The notes under the pieces: model-generated
What the model was told of the DNA's origin: nothing
What the model saw: the letters and a program-made list of their open reading frames with translations, nothing else
Databases searched by the model: none
Part shown: positions 55,403-63,051 of the stretch, piece after piece
Layout of the letters: every line of letters begins with the position of its first letter
Position numbering within the stretch: position 1 is the stretch's first letter
Assembly: GCA_017640665.1 (NCBI GenBank)
Contig: JAEPQE010000001.1
Location: forward strand, 372,001 to 436,000
Source: Balneolaceae bacterium
GTDB taxonomy: Bacteria; Bacteroidota; Rhodothermia; Balneolales; Balneolaceae
DNA length: 64,000 nucleotides
Direction of reading: 5' to 3'
Translations under genes and position numbers: made by a program

Positions 55403-56404
55403 TTAATACTCCGCCCTACACTTCTCTCTCAGCGTATCTAATACATACTGGAAATCTCCCGGGAGTTCAGAACTAAACTGAACGGTTTCTCCTGTTTTGG
55501 GATGTTCAAACCCAAGTGTTTTAGCGTGAAGTGCTTGGCGTCCTAATCCCGTAATGAGTTTGTGGAACATTACTTTCCTCTGACCGGTGTTTGGTCCATA
55601 TCGAACGGACGTTCCGCCATAGGTTGGATCGCCAAACACATTGTGACCAATATGTGCCATGTGTACTCTGATTTGATGTGTACGCCCGGTTTCAAGCTTC
55701 ACTTCGACCAAACTCAGGTAATCAAAATATTCCAGTACTTTGTAGTGTGTTACCGCATGTTTTCCTCTTCCACCCTGAAGTACTGTCATTAACTTTCGGT
55801 CGTGTTTAGAGCGACCAATATCGCCTTCGATGGTGCCTTCTTCTTTTGGAGTCCCCCAAACGATTGCCCAATAGGTTCGTTCTACATCTTTCTCAGCAAA
55901 CTTAGCGGAAAGAGCGGCGAGTGTTTCATCATTCTTAGCCACTACTAATATCCCGCTGGTGTCTTTGTCGAGCCGGTGTACAATCCCGGGACGTATATTT
56001 TCGTCTTCATCTTCTCCGGCTAATTCATCTACGTGATGCATCAACCCATTAACCAACGTTCCTGTCCAGTTTCCATACGCAGGATGCACTACCATTCCAG
56101 CTTCTTTGTTCACTACGATCAGGTCGTCATCTTCATGGATTATATTGATGTCCAGTTCTTCCGGTTTTGCCTCAGGCGGAGGTGCGATAGGAAGCTCGAT
56201 GTAAATTTCATCTCCCGGAAGCATTTTATAGGATGATTTTTCATGCTTTCCATTCACCCAAACATAGCCATCTTTAATCGCTTTCTGAACTTTATTTCGC
56301 GTAGCATTCTCCACAAATCCGGTGATGTATGCATCAAGTCTGATTGACTCCTGCTGTCCTTGCGGTACTTTAAATTCGTAGATTGTTTTTTCTTTTTCGC
56401 TCAA
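55403..56404 (-). CDS. rluD: 23S rRNA pseudouridine synthase RluD
   Basis: Forms pseudouridines in helix 69 of 23S rRNA. S4 RNA-binding domain at residues about 18-85 (IRLDAYITGFVENATRNKVQ, YVWVNGK), then the RluA-family catalytic signature IRPGIVHRLDKDTSGILVVAK with the catalytic Asp, followed by GTPKEEGTIEG, VKLETGRTHQIRVHMAHIGH and GRQALHAKTLGFEHP. Length 333 aa and the S4 domain favour RluD over RluA or RluC. Confidence 0.92.
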   Translation of the reverse strand: MSEKEKTIYEFKVPQGQQESIRLDAYITGFVENATRNKVQKAIKDGYVWVNGKHEKSSYKMLPGDEIYIELPIAPPPEAKPEELDINIIHEDDDLIVVNKEAGMVVHPAYGNWTGTLVNGLMHHVDELAGEDEDENIRPGIVHRLDKDTSGILVVAKNDETLAALSAKFAEKDVERTYWAIVWGTPKEEGTIEGDIGRSKHDRKLMTVLQGGRGKHAVTHYKVLEYFDYLSLVEVKLETGRTHQIRVHMAHIGHNVFGDPTYGGTSVRYGPNTGQRKVMFHKLITGLGRQALHAKTLGFEHPKTGETVQFSSELPGDFQYVLDTLREKCRAEY

Positions 56405-56446
56405 ATCTTTTTGTAAGGAATTCTCAGAATCTCGGTCTTACTTAGA

Positions 56447-56859
56447 AATTATAAATTTTGGATTCTGAATTTTGAATTATGCCTAAAGATAACCTTATAC
56501 AACAGAAAAGTTTCGATTTCTCTTTATTGATTATTCAACTTTATATACAGCTTATTGAAGAGCGTGAATTTGTAATATCAAAACAAGTTCTTAGAAGTGG
56601 TACGAGTATTGGAGCTAACATAGAAGAGGCTTTGGCAGGACAATCAAGAAAAGACTTCATTCACAAACTCTCCATATCCTCAAAAGAAGCAAGGGAAACG
56701 AAGTATTGGTTAAGATTACTCCAAAAAAGTGATCTTACTAAAATTGATGTCTCTACTCACTTACATGAGATTCAACAAATCGTTAATATCCTTACCTCAA
56801 TAATCAAGACGACTCAAGAGAATTCGAATTGAATAATTCAGAATCCAAAATTTATAATT
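56447..56859. repeat. inverted-repeat-bounded S23 element 3
   Basis: Perfect 25-bp inverted arms at 56447-56471 and 56835-56859 (core TTTTGGATTCTGAATT) enclose an S23 gene: the left arm ends seven bases before its ATG, the right arm starts two bases after its stop. The right arm ends two bases before the recN ATG, so it forms the recN leader. Total length 413 bases against 414 for the unit at 43284, but the arm sequences are unrelated. Confidence 0.9.
56479..56832 (+). CDS. four helix bundle protein (23S rRNA-IVP / S23 family)
   Basis: Third S23 paralogue, 117 aa. Blocks EREFVISKQ, TSIGANIEEALAGQ, KDFIHKLSISSKEARET and ILTSIIKTTQENS are shared with the copy at 43311, and more loosely with the one at 26744. 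It lies in the divergent space between rluD and recN and has the same direction as recN, with only 29 bases from its stop to the recN ATG, so the two could be cotranscribed. Helical RNA/DNA-binding-type bundle; function unknown. No reverse transcriptase or variable-repeat target is present, so it is not a retroelement accessory gene here. Confidence 0.92.
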   Translation: MPKDNLIQQKSFDFSLLIIQLYIQLIEEREFVISKQVLRSGTSIGANIEEALAGQSRKDFIHKLSISSKEARETKYWLRLLQKSDLTKIDVSTHLHEIQQIVNILTSIIKTTQENSN

Positions 56860-56861
56860 AA

Positions 56862-58568
56862 ATGATTCAAAGTCTATACATAAAAGATTTCGCATTAATC
56901 GATGAACTTGAAGTTCAGTTTGGAGAAGGACTTAATATCCTGACAGGACAAACCGGAGCTGGTAAATCGATTATCATCGGGGCGTTGAATATGATTCTGG
57001 GCGTACGTGCTGATACTGAGGTCATCCGTCGTGGTACCGACAAAGCTATTTCTGAGGCAACGATTAAAGTGGGAGCCAATCCTGAACTAAAGACATTGCT
57101 TTCAGAGAATGAAGTAGAGTTTGGGGAATACCTGATTTTGAGACGGGAAATCCGTCAAACCGGTAGCCGGGCATTTATTAATGATACTCCTGTAAATATT
57201 AGCGTACTAAAAGCTGCCGGAGATTTACTGGTTGATTTACATGGCCAGCACGATCATCAGCTATTATTGAAAGAAGAAAATCACCGGGGAGTGATTGACA
57301 GTTTTGGAGAAATTGATCCCGTGCTTGAGGCGTACCAGATTGATTATGTAAAAATGAAAATGCTGCAAAAAGAGCTTTCATCACTAAAGAAAAGAGAATC
57401 AGAACTTCAGGAAAAAACAGAGCTATATCGATTTCAGGTTAATGAGTTGGAGCAGGCTCGACTTTCAACAGATGAAGAAGAAGAGTTGAACACAGAAATG
57501 AACTTACTGGACAACGCCGAAGTATTGGATCAAAAAGCGGCGGCCATTTCGGAGCTGGCTGAACATGACGAAGCTAATATCCTACAATTACTCAATCAGC
57601 TAAAACTTAATCTCGAAGATCTTGCCCGCATTGAGCCAGAATTTGAAACCTATCTGGAAGAGGTTAACGCTGCCCGGGTAAGTATAAATGAAGCCGTTCA
57701 GTTTGCCGAGCGCTACCGAAGCAATATTGAGTTCAATCCAAGTAGACTAGAAGAGCTTCGCCAGCGACAATCAGAGCTAAACAGGCTTCAAAAAAAATAT
57801 CAACGGGATATTCCTGATTTGATTTCGTATCTGAATGAAATCCAGAGAGAACTTTCGATTGCCGATAATTTTGACCTGGAGATTGAGAAACTTGAGAAAT
57901 CCGTTGCTGATCAAAGTAGAAAACTAGGCGAAGCAGCTTCGAAGCTCCATAACGAGCGAATCCGGATTGGAAAAAGATTATCAGAAAATATCGAAGATGA
58001 ACTTTATAAACTTGGCATTCCTAATTCGAAACTGGCCGTTCGGGTTGACTGGCTGCAAAGTTCTAGCGGATGGATTGAAATAGATGGGATGCTTATTGAT
58101 TGTACCGATTATGGCTGTGATGAAGTCCGGCTATTCATATCCACCAATAAAGGAGAAGAGCCAAAGCCCCTTGCTAAAATTGCTTCAGGCGGTGAAATAA
58201 GCCGTGTAATGCTCGCTCTGAAATCCATTTTGGCTAAAGAGCAAAGTCTACCCGTGATGATTTTTGATGAAATTGATACCGGAATAAGTGGCGAAGTTTC
58301 AGAAAAAGTGGGGCGTTCAATGAGAATGCTCTCAAACCGCTGCCAGATTGTAGCCATCACACATCAGCCACAAATAGCCAGTCAAGCTCATCATCACTTT
58401 AAGGTAGCGAAAGCGGAAGAAGAGGAACGAACCATCACTAAGATCATCCCCCTTTCACAGGAAGATCATATACACGAAGTTGCAAGCCTGATGAGCGGAG
58501 CCGAAATTTCTGACGCCGCTCTCCATAGTGCCAGAGAGTTAATTGAGAGAAATACCTTTAGCAATTAA
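56862..58568 (+). CDS. recN: DNA repair protein RecN
   Basis: SMC-like ATPase that holds DNA ends together in double-strand-break repair. N-terminal LYIKDFALIDELEVQFGEGL and Walker A LTGQTGAGKSIIIGA; long coiled coil (about 150-370) with REIRQTGSRAFINDTPVN before it; C-terminal signature KIASGGEISRVMLALK and Walker B MIFDEIDTGISGEVSEK, then AITHQPQIASQAHHHF. 568 aa is normal. The S23 element supplies its leader. A two-tier inverted repeat begins within its last codons. Confidence 0.96.
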   Translation: MIQSLYIKDFALIDELEVQFGEGLNILTGQTGAGKSIIIGALNMILGVRADTEVIRRGTDKAISEATIKVGANPELKTLLSENEVEFGEYLILRREIRQTGSRAFINDTPVNISVLKAAGDLLVDLHGQHDHQLLLKEENHRGVIDSFGEIDPVLEAYQIDYVKMKMLQKELSSLKKRESELQEKTELYRFQVNELEQARLSTDEEEELNTEMNLLDNAEVLDQKAAAISELAEHDEANILQLLNQLKLNLEDLARIEPEFETYLEEVNAARVSINEAVQFAERYRSNIEFNPSRLEELRQRQSELNRLQKKYQRDIPDLISYLNEIQRELSIADNFDLEIEKLEKSVADQSRKLGEAASKLHNERIRIGKRLSENIEDELYKLGIPNSKLAVRVDWLQSSSGWIEIDGMLIDCTDYGCDEVRLFISTNKGEEPKPLAKIASGGEISRVMLALKSILAKEQSLPVMIFDEIDTGISGEVSEKVGRSMRMLSNRCQIVAITHQPQIASQAHHHFKVAKAEEEERTITKIIPLSQEDHIHEVASLMSGAEISDAALHSARELIERNTFSN

Positions 58569-58640
58569 AAATCTTCAATGATCAATTAAGAATGAATAAC
58601 AGAAAAGTGTCTCCATTCTTAATTGACCCATTTTTAATTG
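58562..58640. repeat. two-tier inverted repeat between recN and a T9SS gene
   Basis: Outer arms CAATTAAAAAT / ATTTTTAATTG (58562-58572, 58630-58640, 11 bp) and inner arms TCAATTAAGAATG / CATTCTTAATTGA (58582-58594, 58614-58626, 13 bp), both perfect, with a nine-versus-three-base internal bulge and a 19-base loop. It spans the recN stop and ends four bases from the convergent gene's stop. It may serve as a bidirectional terminator; layout echoes element 2 without the S23 gene. Confidence 0.8.
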
Positions 58641-58644
58641 AAAA

Positions 58645-59301
58645 TTATTTAATAAGCGTCATTTGTCCGGTACCAATTAAGCGGGTAGCGCCATTCATTT
58701 GGGCACTTACTCTATAAAAGTACATCCCTGATGGGTTCGCTCCAAGATTTACAGAAACCTGAACTCTTCCCGCCGAAGCGTTTCCAACTTGTTCAGTAAT
58801 CAACTGACCATTAATAGAATAAATTGAAACGGTATATTGTGTTGCTACAGGTACATCGAACAAGATTTGAGTGCCTGGGTTGAAAGGGTTTGGATAGTTC
58901 CCCAACAGTTTAAATTCTTCAGGATTTAGGGATTCCCCCTCATTTGAAGCCGGCACTGCACTAGCACCTTCACTTATCCACTGGCGGATTAAATCAATAT
59001 CGGATTGGTCAAGCATTCCTCCCTGTGGCATACGCGATCCGAACATTGGGCTCGGTTCAATTTTATCGACCAGTCCACTGGAATCGGGTTCAAAAGCAAC
59101 TACTACCCGGTCTCCATACGCATTCCCAACACTGCTCATAAGACTGTTGAAAGAAGAAAGATCGACTCCTCCGTTTGCACCATGACAGTTGGTACATCGA
59201 GCATTAAAAATAGTTTGTATCTGTGTTTCATAATCTACCTGAGCAAAAAGCGGTGAGCTTGCAAAAAGGAGCACAATAATAACATGGTAACTTTTTTTCA
59301 T
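58645..59301 (-). CDS. secreted single-heme cytochrome-like protein with T9SS sorting domain
   Basis: Exported protein of 218 aa. Signal peptide (MKKSYHVIIVLLFASSPLFAQ truncated here to its core ends at FAQ); heme-binding CTNCH (CxxCH) in FNARCTNCHGANGG, followed by LSSFNSLMSSVGNAYGD, DKIEPSPMFGSRMPQGG (possible Met axial ligand) and DIDLIRQWISEGA, the usual end of small cytochrome domains of the planctomycete type. Residues about 135-218 are a type A sorting domain: LLGNYPNPFNPGTQILFDV and GMYFYRVSAQ. So a heme protein appears to be sent outside through the T9SS. Confidence 0.87.
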   Translation of the reverse strand: MKKSYHVIIVLLFASSPLFAQVDYETQIQTIFNARCTNCHGANGGVDLSSFNSLMSSVGNAYGDRVVVAFEPDSSGLVDKIEPSPMFGSRMPQGGMLDQSDIDLIRQWISEGASAVPASNEGESLNPEEFKLLGNYPNPFNPGTQILFDVPVATQYTVSIYSINGQLITEQVGNASAGRVQVSVNLGANPSGMYFYRVSAQMNGATRLIGTGQMTLIK

Positions 59302-59531
59302 AATAATAGCATTGGTTTAAAGGGTAATGCGACTAATCTAGGTTAACAGAAGATATGAGTCAACTTTTATCAGGATAGACAATAGGCGAGCATGTTACAT
59401 TTCCTTGTCTGCATCTAAAAAAATTAGAACATCTTATGGTGTTTAACTCTTGATATAGCCTTAACTTTCTTTTCTTGATTGTTTCAGATTCTCGTATAAA
59501 TTCAAGTATCAATATTTATTAAGAGTACCCC

Positions 59532-60452
59532 ATGTATTCAATAGAACGCCTTTTAGTAGTTTTGGATCTTAACGAACACGATGAAGTGGTTTACGAGTAT
59601 GTAAACCGAATGTCTCGTGTGGTAACCTTCGACTCCATCCTGTTTCTTCATGTGGCCGATAATTTAGACATCCCTAAACAACTGGTCGAAAAATACCCGG
59701 GCTTAATCCCTCCTATAGATCAATCAATCAAAGGTGCTATCAAGACTAATATTGACAAATACGAGGGCATCAGAAATATCAAGAATATCGAAATTGAAAT
59801 TCTTGATGGAGTTAAACTTCAGACTATTTCAAAAGTCGTGCGGGATAATGATATCGACTTATTGGTAATCAACCGAAGTGATACCCATGATTCAGAGATT
59901 ACATTTCTGCAAAAACTGGCGCGTACGATTACGTGTTCAATTGCTTTAATTCCACCTACTATTCCAGAAGAGATCAACAATTTACTGGTGCCAATTGACT
60001 TCTCTAAAAACAGTTATATGGCACTTGAGTATGCACTTAGAATTAGTGCCGATCGACCTGAAATGAATATTCTTGGTTTACATATTCTTAAGATGCCAAG
60101 CGGGTATTTTAAGACCGGACTCAGCTATGACGAATTTGCCGAAGAGTTAAAGAAAAACGCAGAGCAGGAGTTGGCACTCTTTTTAAAAGAAAATAAAACC
60201 GATGCTTCTGCTTTTAAAATGCACTACCGGCTAAAGAAAAGCGACAGTATCCCCTATATGATTAATCGATTTTCGTTCTCTAATCAGATTGATGCGGTTG
60301 TGATGGGTTCACGTGGCAGAAATACGCTTTCATCTTTTGTATTGGGAAGCATCACTGAAGCGTTAATCGACCGCGATCAGTATCTCCCACTTATCGTGAT
60401 CAAAAACAAAGACAAAAACATGAAATTGTGGGATGCCCTTTTAGAGCTTTAA
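59532..60452 (+). CDS. universal stress protein, tandem UspA domains
   Basis: 306 aa with two Usp folds. Domain 1 (1-142): ERLLVVLDLNEHDEVVYEYV and LLVINRSDTHDSEI, where the nucleotide loop is degenerate. Domain 2 (about 148-295): INNLLVPIDFSKNSYMALEY and VVMGSRGRNTLSSFVLGSIT, with the G-x2-G-x9-G-S/T ATP-binding loop intact. Likely a cytoplasmic stress-response ATP binder. It overlaps the stop of the convergent TonB receptor gene by four bases. Confidence 0.9.
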   Translation: MYSIERLLVVLDLNEHDEVVYEYVNRMSRVVTFDSILFLHVADNLDIPKQLVEKYPGLIPPIDQSIKGAIKTNIDKYEGIRNIKNIEIEILDGVKLQTISKVVRDNDIDLLVINRSDTHDSEITFLQKLARTITCSIALIPPTIPEEINNLLVPIDFSKNSYMALEYALRISADRPEMNILGLHILKMPSGYFKTGLSYDEFAEELKKNAEQELALFLKENKTDASAFKMHYRLKKSDSIPYMINRFSFSNQIDAVVMGSRGRNTLSSFVLGSITEALIDRDQYLPLIVIKNKDKNMKLWDALLEL

Positions 60453-63034
60453 AACTCAACTCTATAGCTTAGCACCGGAATAATTATTTTTTGTTCTGGA
60501 ATAATCGGTTGAGCCAAATTCCCATCGTAGAAAATATCCAGCACATTATTGTGACCGGTTACATTTTGGACATCGAGTCTCCATTCAATGGTTCTTCCGG
60601 TTAGATTTTTTCTGTAATTAATTTGTATATCTGTTCTGAAATAGTCGGAAAACCGCTCAGTAAATATATCTTCTGCTAGAGTAACTCCTCGTCCTTCCTG
60701 CCTCGATAATTCGATATTAATGGGTGTGTACCTTTTATTCCCCGCATGACTAAGTTTGAGATTAAATCCTAAAATATTGTCTTTTCGACTGCCCACATAA
60801 AACTCTTTTCCTGCAAGGAAGTTATACCCGAAGTTCCCATTATACCTTGTATTTCGGGTGATTCCATCCCTTCCCTGATACTTTGATTCATAAAGCATTC
60901 CATTGATAAGGAAATAATAGTTATCAGAAAATTTACGCTCTAAACTAACTTCTACCCCATAGTTCCAGCCTTTACCGCCATTTACCAGTGCATTTTCAAC
61001 ATATCCATCGCTGATGTTTATTGTTGAAAAAGCCCCTGCGTGCTCATTTCCCGGTAATTCTGAATCTGCTAGAATCGGGACATTAAAAATATGTTGGTAG
61101 TAGAATTCAGTCTTAAAGTAGGTTTTACTGGTAATATTCGCATCAAAACCAGTAACCCAATGACTTGAACGGGTAACTCCCAGATCTGAGTTTTTATCCA
61201 CCATGGAACCGTCTTCATTAATATAGTTTGCGAAATAGTAATCCAACGATTCAATACGACTATGCAATCCAAAGCCAGCAAAAACTGCTACATCTGGATG
61301 AAACTGCCATCGAATATTAGATCTTGGCTCAATCACTGTTTCCTGGCTAAGAAAAAAGTGAAGCAAGTGAAGTCCATTTACCATGGTTACTTTTTCGGTT
61401 GGGCGAAACTTCCAGGATGTAAATGTCTGGAAAGACCCGGAATTACCGGTGTCGTTAAACGGCTTGAAATCGTTAAAGGGAGGCTGGTTCTGAGTAGCTT
61501 TCAGGCTTGATTGAAAATCATACTTCAAAAAACTCGTTGTTAATCCAGAAGTTATAAAATGACGGGAATTCACTTTTTTATTCAACTCAAAACTCGCTCT
61601 TATATACTCTTTTGAAAATGTGCTTTCATCCCGGAAAGTGACTGAATCTCCAATAAACACGTAATCATCCACAACCTTGGTACCCGACCAGGAGAGTGTA
61701 CTCCTAAGAACCGTACTACTATTAATTATATACCGGTTAGAAATCCCCAAAACTCCCATATTATATACTTCATCATCTTCTATATTTGGATAAATACCAC
61801 GATAGTTACTTAACCCGCCAAGCCCGAATATTGAAAAAGTACCTGCCTTCTTTGTTGGGAAATTAAATTTAAAAGATAGATCCTGAAAAATATTCCTTTC
61901 CCCTTCATCTTCAATCGGGAGCCCAACCGCGCTTAACATTGACAGTGTGGAATACCTATAATTAAACAAATATGAAGCACCACCTCTGGAAGCCAGAGGA
62001 CCTTCTGAGGCTATATCTAAACCAAGGAGACCAAATTGTATAGTCGATTCCCGCCGTTCGTTGTTTCCGCTTCTCAATTGAATATCAAACACCCCTGCTG
62101 TTGCATTTCCGTATTGAGAGGGGAATGCACTGGTTAAAAAATCGGACCTGGAGATAACTTGTGTACTGAACATGCTTATTCCACCACTGGATGTTCCTTC
62201 ACTCGAAAAATGATTCGGACTCGGGATTTCGACGCCTTCCAGCATCCATAATAACCCTTTGGGTGAATTACCCCGAACTACGATATCATTTGCACCATCA
62301 TCAGTTGAAACAACCCCGGCAAAAGATGACGCCAACCTTAAAGGATCTCCCACACCAACAGGGAATCTTTTGGTTTCTTCAACAGTAAATGATCGCCCAC
62401 TCACCTGAGCCATTTCGTTTAACGGTGCAGTAGAAATTGAACTTACACCAACCTGTATTTCATCCAATTCCAGTAAAGATTCCTCTAACTTAATCTCCAG
62501 AATAACTTCTTTTCCTGAACCAACCAGAATAGCGGGGATAAGTTCGTCTTTATACCCTAGAAAGCTTGCTTTGATCGTGTATCTACCGGGCTGAACATTT
62601 TCTATTCTGAAATACCCGTCATTATTTGTTGCATTTCCTTTTAATGGATCAGAGTCCACAATAACAACAGCAGCACCCGGAATAGGAATTTGAGTCTGGC
62701 TGTCGATGACCTTACCCCTTACCGTTTGCCCCTCTATTTTTTTCTTCAGGATTATCCGATTCCGAATAACCTCATACTTTACACTTGTTCTCTCAAACAA
62801 TTTATCGAGAACGTCCTCGATGGTAGTATCGTTAAAAGAAACAGTCACTCTCATATCTGTTTGGATGGATGTACTGCTATAAGAAAACCGATATCCGGTA
62901 TTTTCCTCAATAGTTTTTAAAATCTGTTCCAGAGGCTCATTTTCAAAACTATCACTGATTTCGAATTTCTGTGAATAGACAGTTGAGATAGACAGAACGA
63001 CGATTACTGATCCTAATACAATTCTTTTTATCAT
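60449..63034 (-). CDS. TonB-dependent receptor with STN domain (FecA-like)
   Basis: Outer membrane receptor of 861 aa. Signal peptide (through STVYSQ), a secretin/TonB N-terminal (STN) domain (LEQILKTIEENTGYRFSYSS to RIILKKK, about 28-100), a carboxypeptidase-like beta-sandwich (VRGKVIDSQTQIPIPGAAVV, about 105-190), a plug (DPLRLASSFAGVVSTDDGAN, IVVRGNSPKGLLWMLEGVEI) and a barrel ending in YRVEF. The STN domain interacts with a FecR anti-sigma factor, and the fecR gene is directly upstream, so it is probably part of a cell-surface signalling system. Ligand unknown. Confidence 0.92.
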   Translation of the reverse strand: MIKRIVLGSVIVVLSISTVYSQKFEISDSFENEPLEQILKTIEENTGYRFSYSSTSIQTDMRVTVSFNDTTIEDVLDKLFERTSVKYEVIRNRIILKKKIEGQTVRGKVIDSQTQIPIPGAAVVIVDSDPLKGNATNNDGYFRIENVQPGRYTIKASFLGYKDELIPAILVGSGKEVILEIKLEESLLELDEIQVGVSSISTAPLNEMAQVSGRSFTVEETKRFPVGVGDPLRLASSFAGVVSTDDGANDIVVRGNSPKGLLWMLEGVEIPSPNHFSSEGTSSGGISMFSTQVISRSDFLTSAFPSQYGNATAGVFDIQLRSGNNERRESTIQFGLLGLDIASEGPLASRGGASYLFNYRYSTLSMLSAVGLPIEDEGERNIFQDLSFKFNFPTKKAGTFSIFGLGGLSNYRGIYPNIEDDEVYNMGVLGISNRYIINSSTVLRSTLSWSGTKVVDDYVFIGDSVTFRDESTFSKEYIRASFELNKKVNSRHFITSGLTTSFLKYDFQSSLKATQNQPPFNDFKPFNDTGNSGSFQTFTSWKFRPTEKVTMVNGLHLLHFFLSQETVIEPRSNIRWQFHPDVAVFAGFGLHSRIESLDYYFANYINEDGSMVDKNSDLGVTRSSHWVTGFDANITSKTYFKTEFYYQHIFNVPILADSELPGNEHAGAFSTINISDGYVENALVNGGKGWNYGVEVSLERKFSDNYYFLINGMLYESKYQGRDGITRNTRYNGNFGYNFLAGKEFYVGSRKDNILGFNLKLSHAGNKRYTPINIELSRQEGRGVTLAEDIFTERFSDYFRTDIQINYRKNLTGRTIEWRLDVQNVTGHNNVLDIFYDGNLAQPIIPEQKIIIPVLSYRVEF

Positions 63035-63051
63035 TTTCTTTTTTCTCTTAA

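Noticed and set aside
56447-56859. Classical insertion sequence
   Set aside because: No transposase is encoded, no target-site duplication is visible at the ends, and the three units have unrelated terminal repeats.
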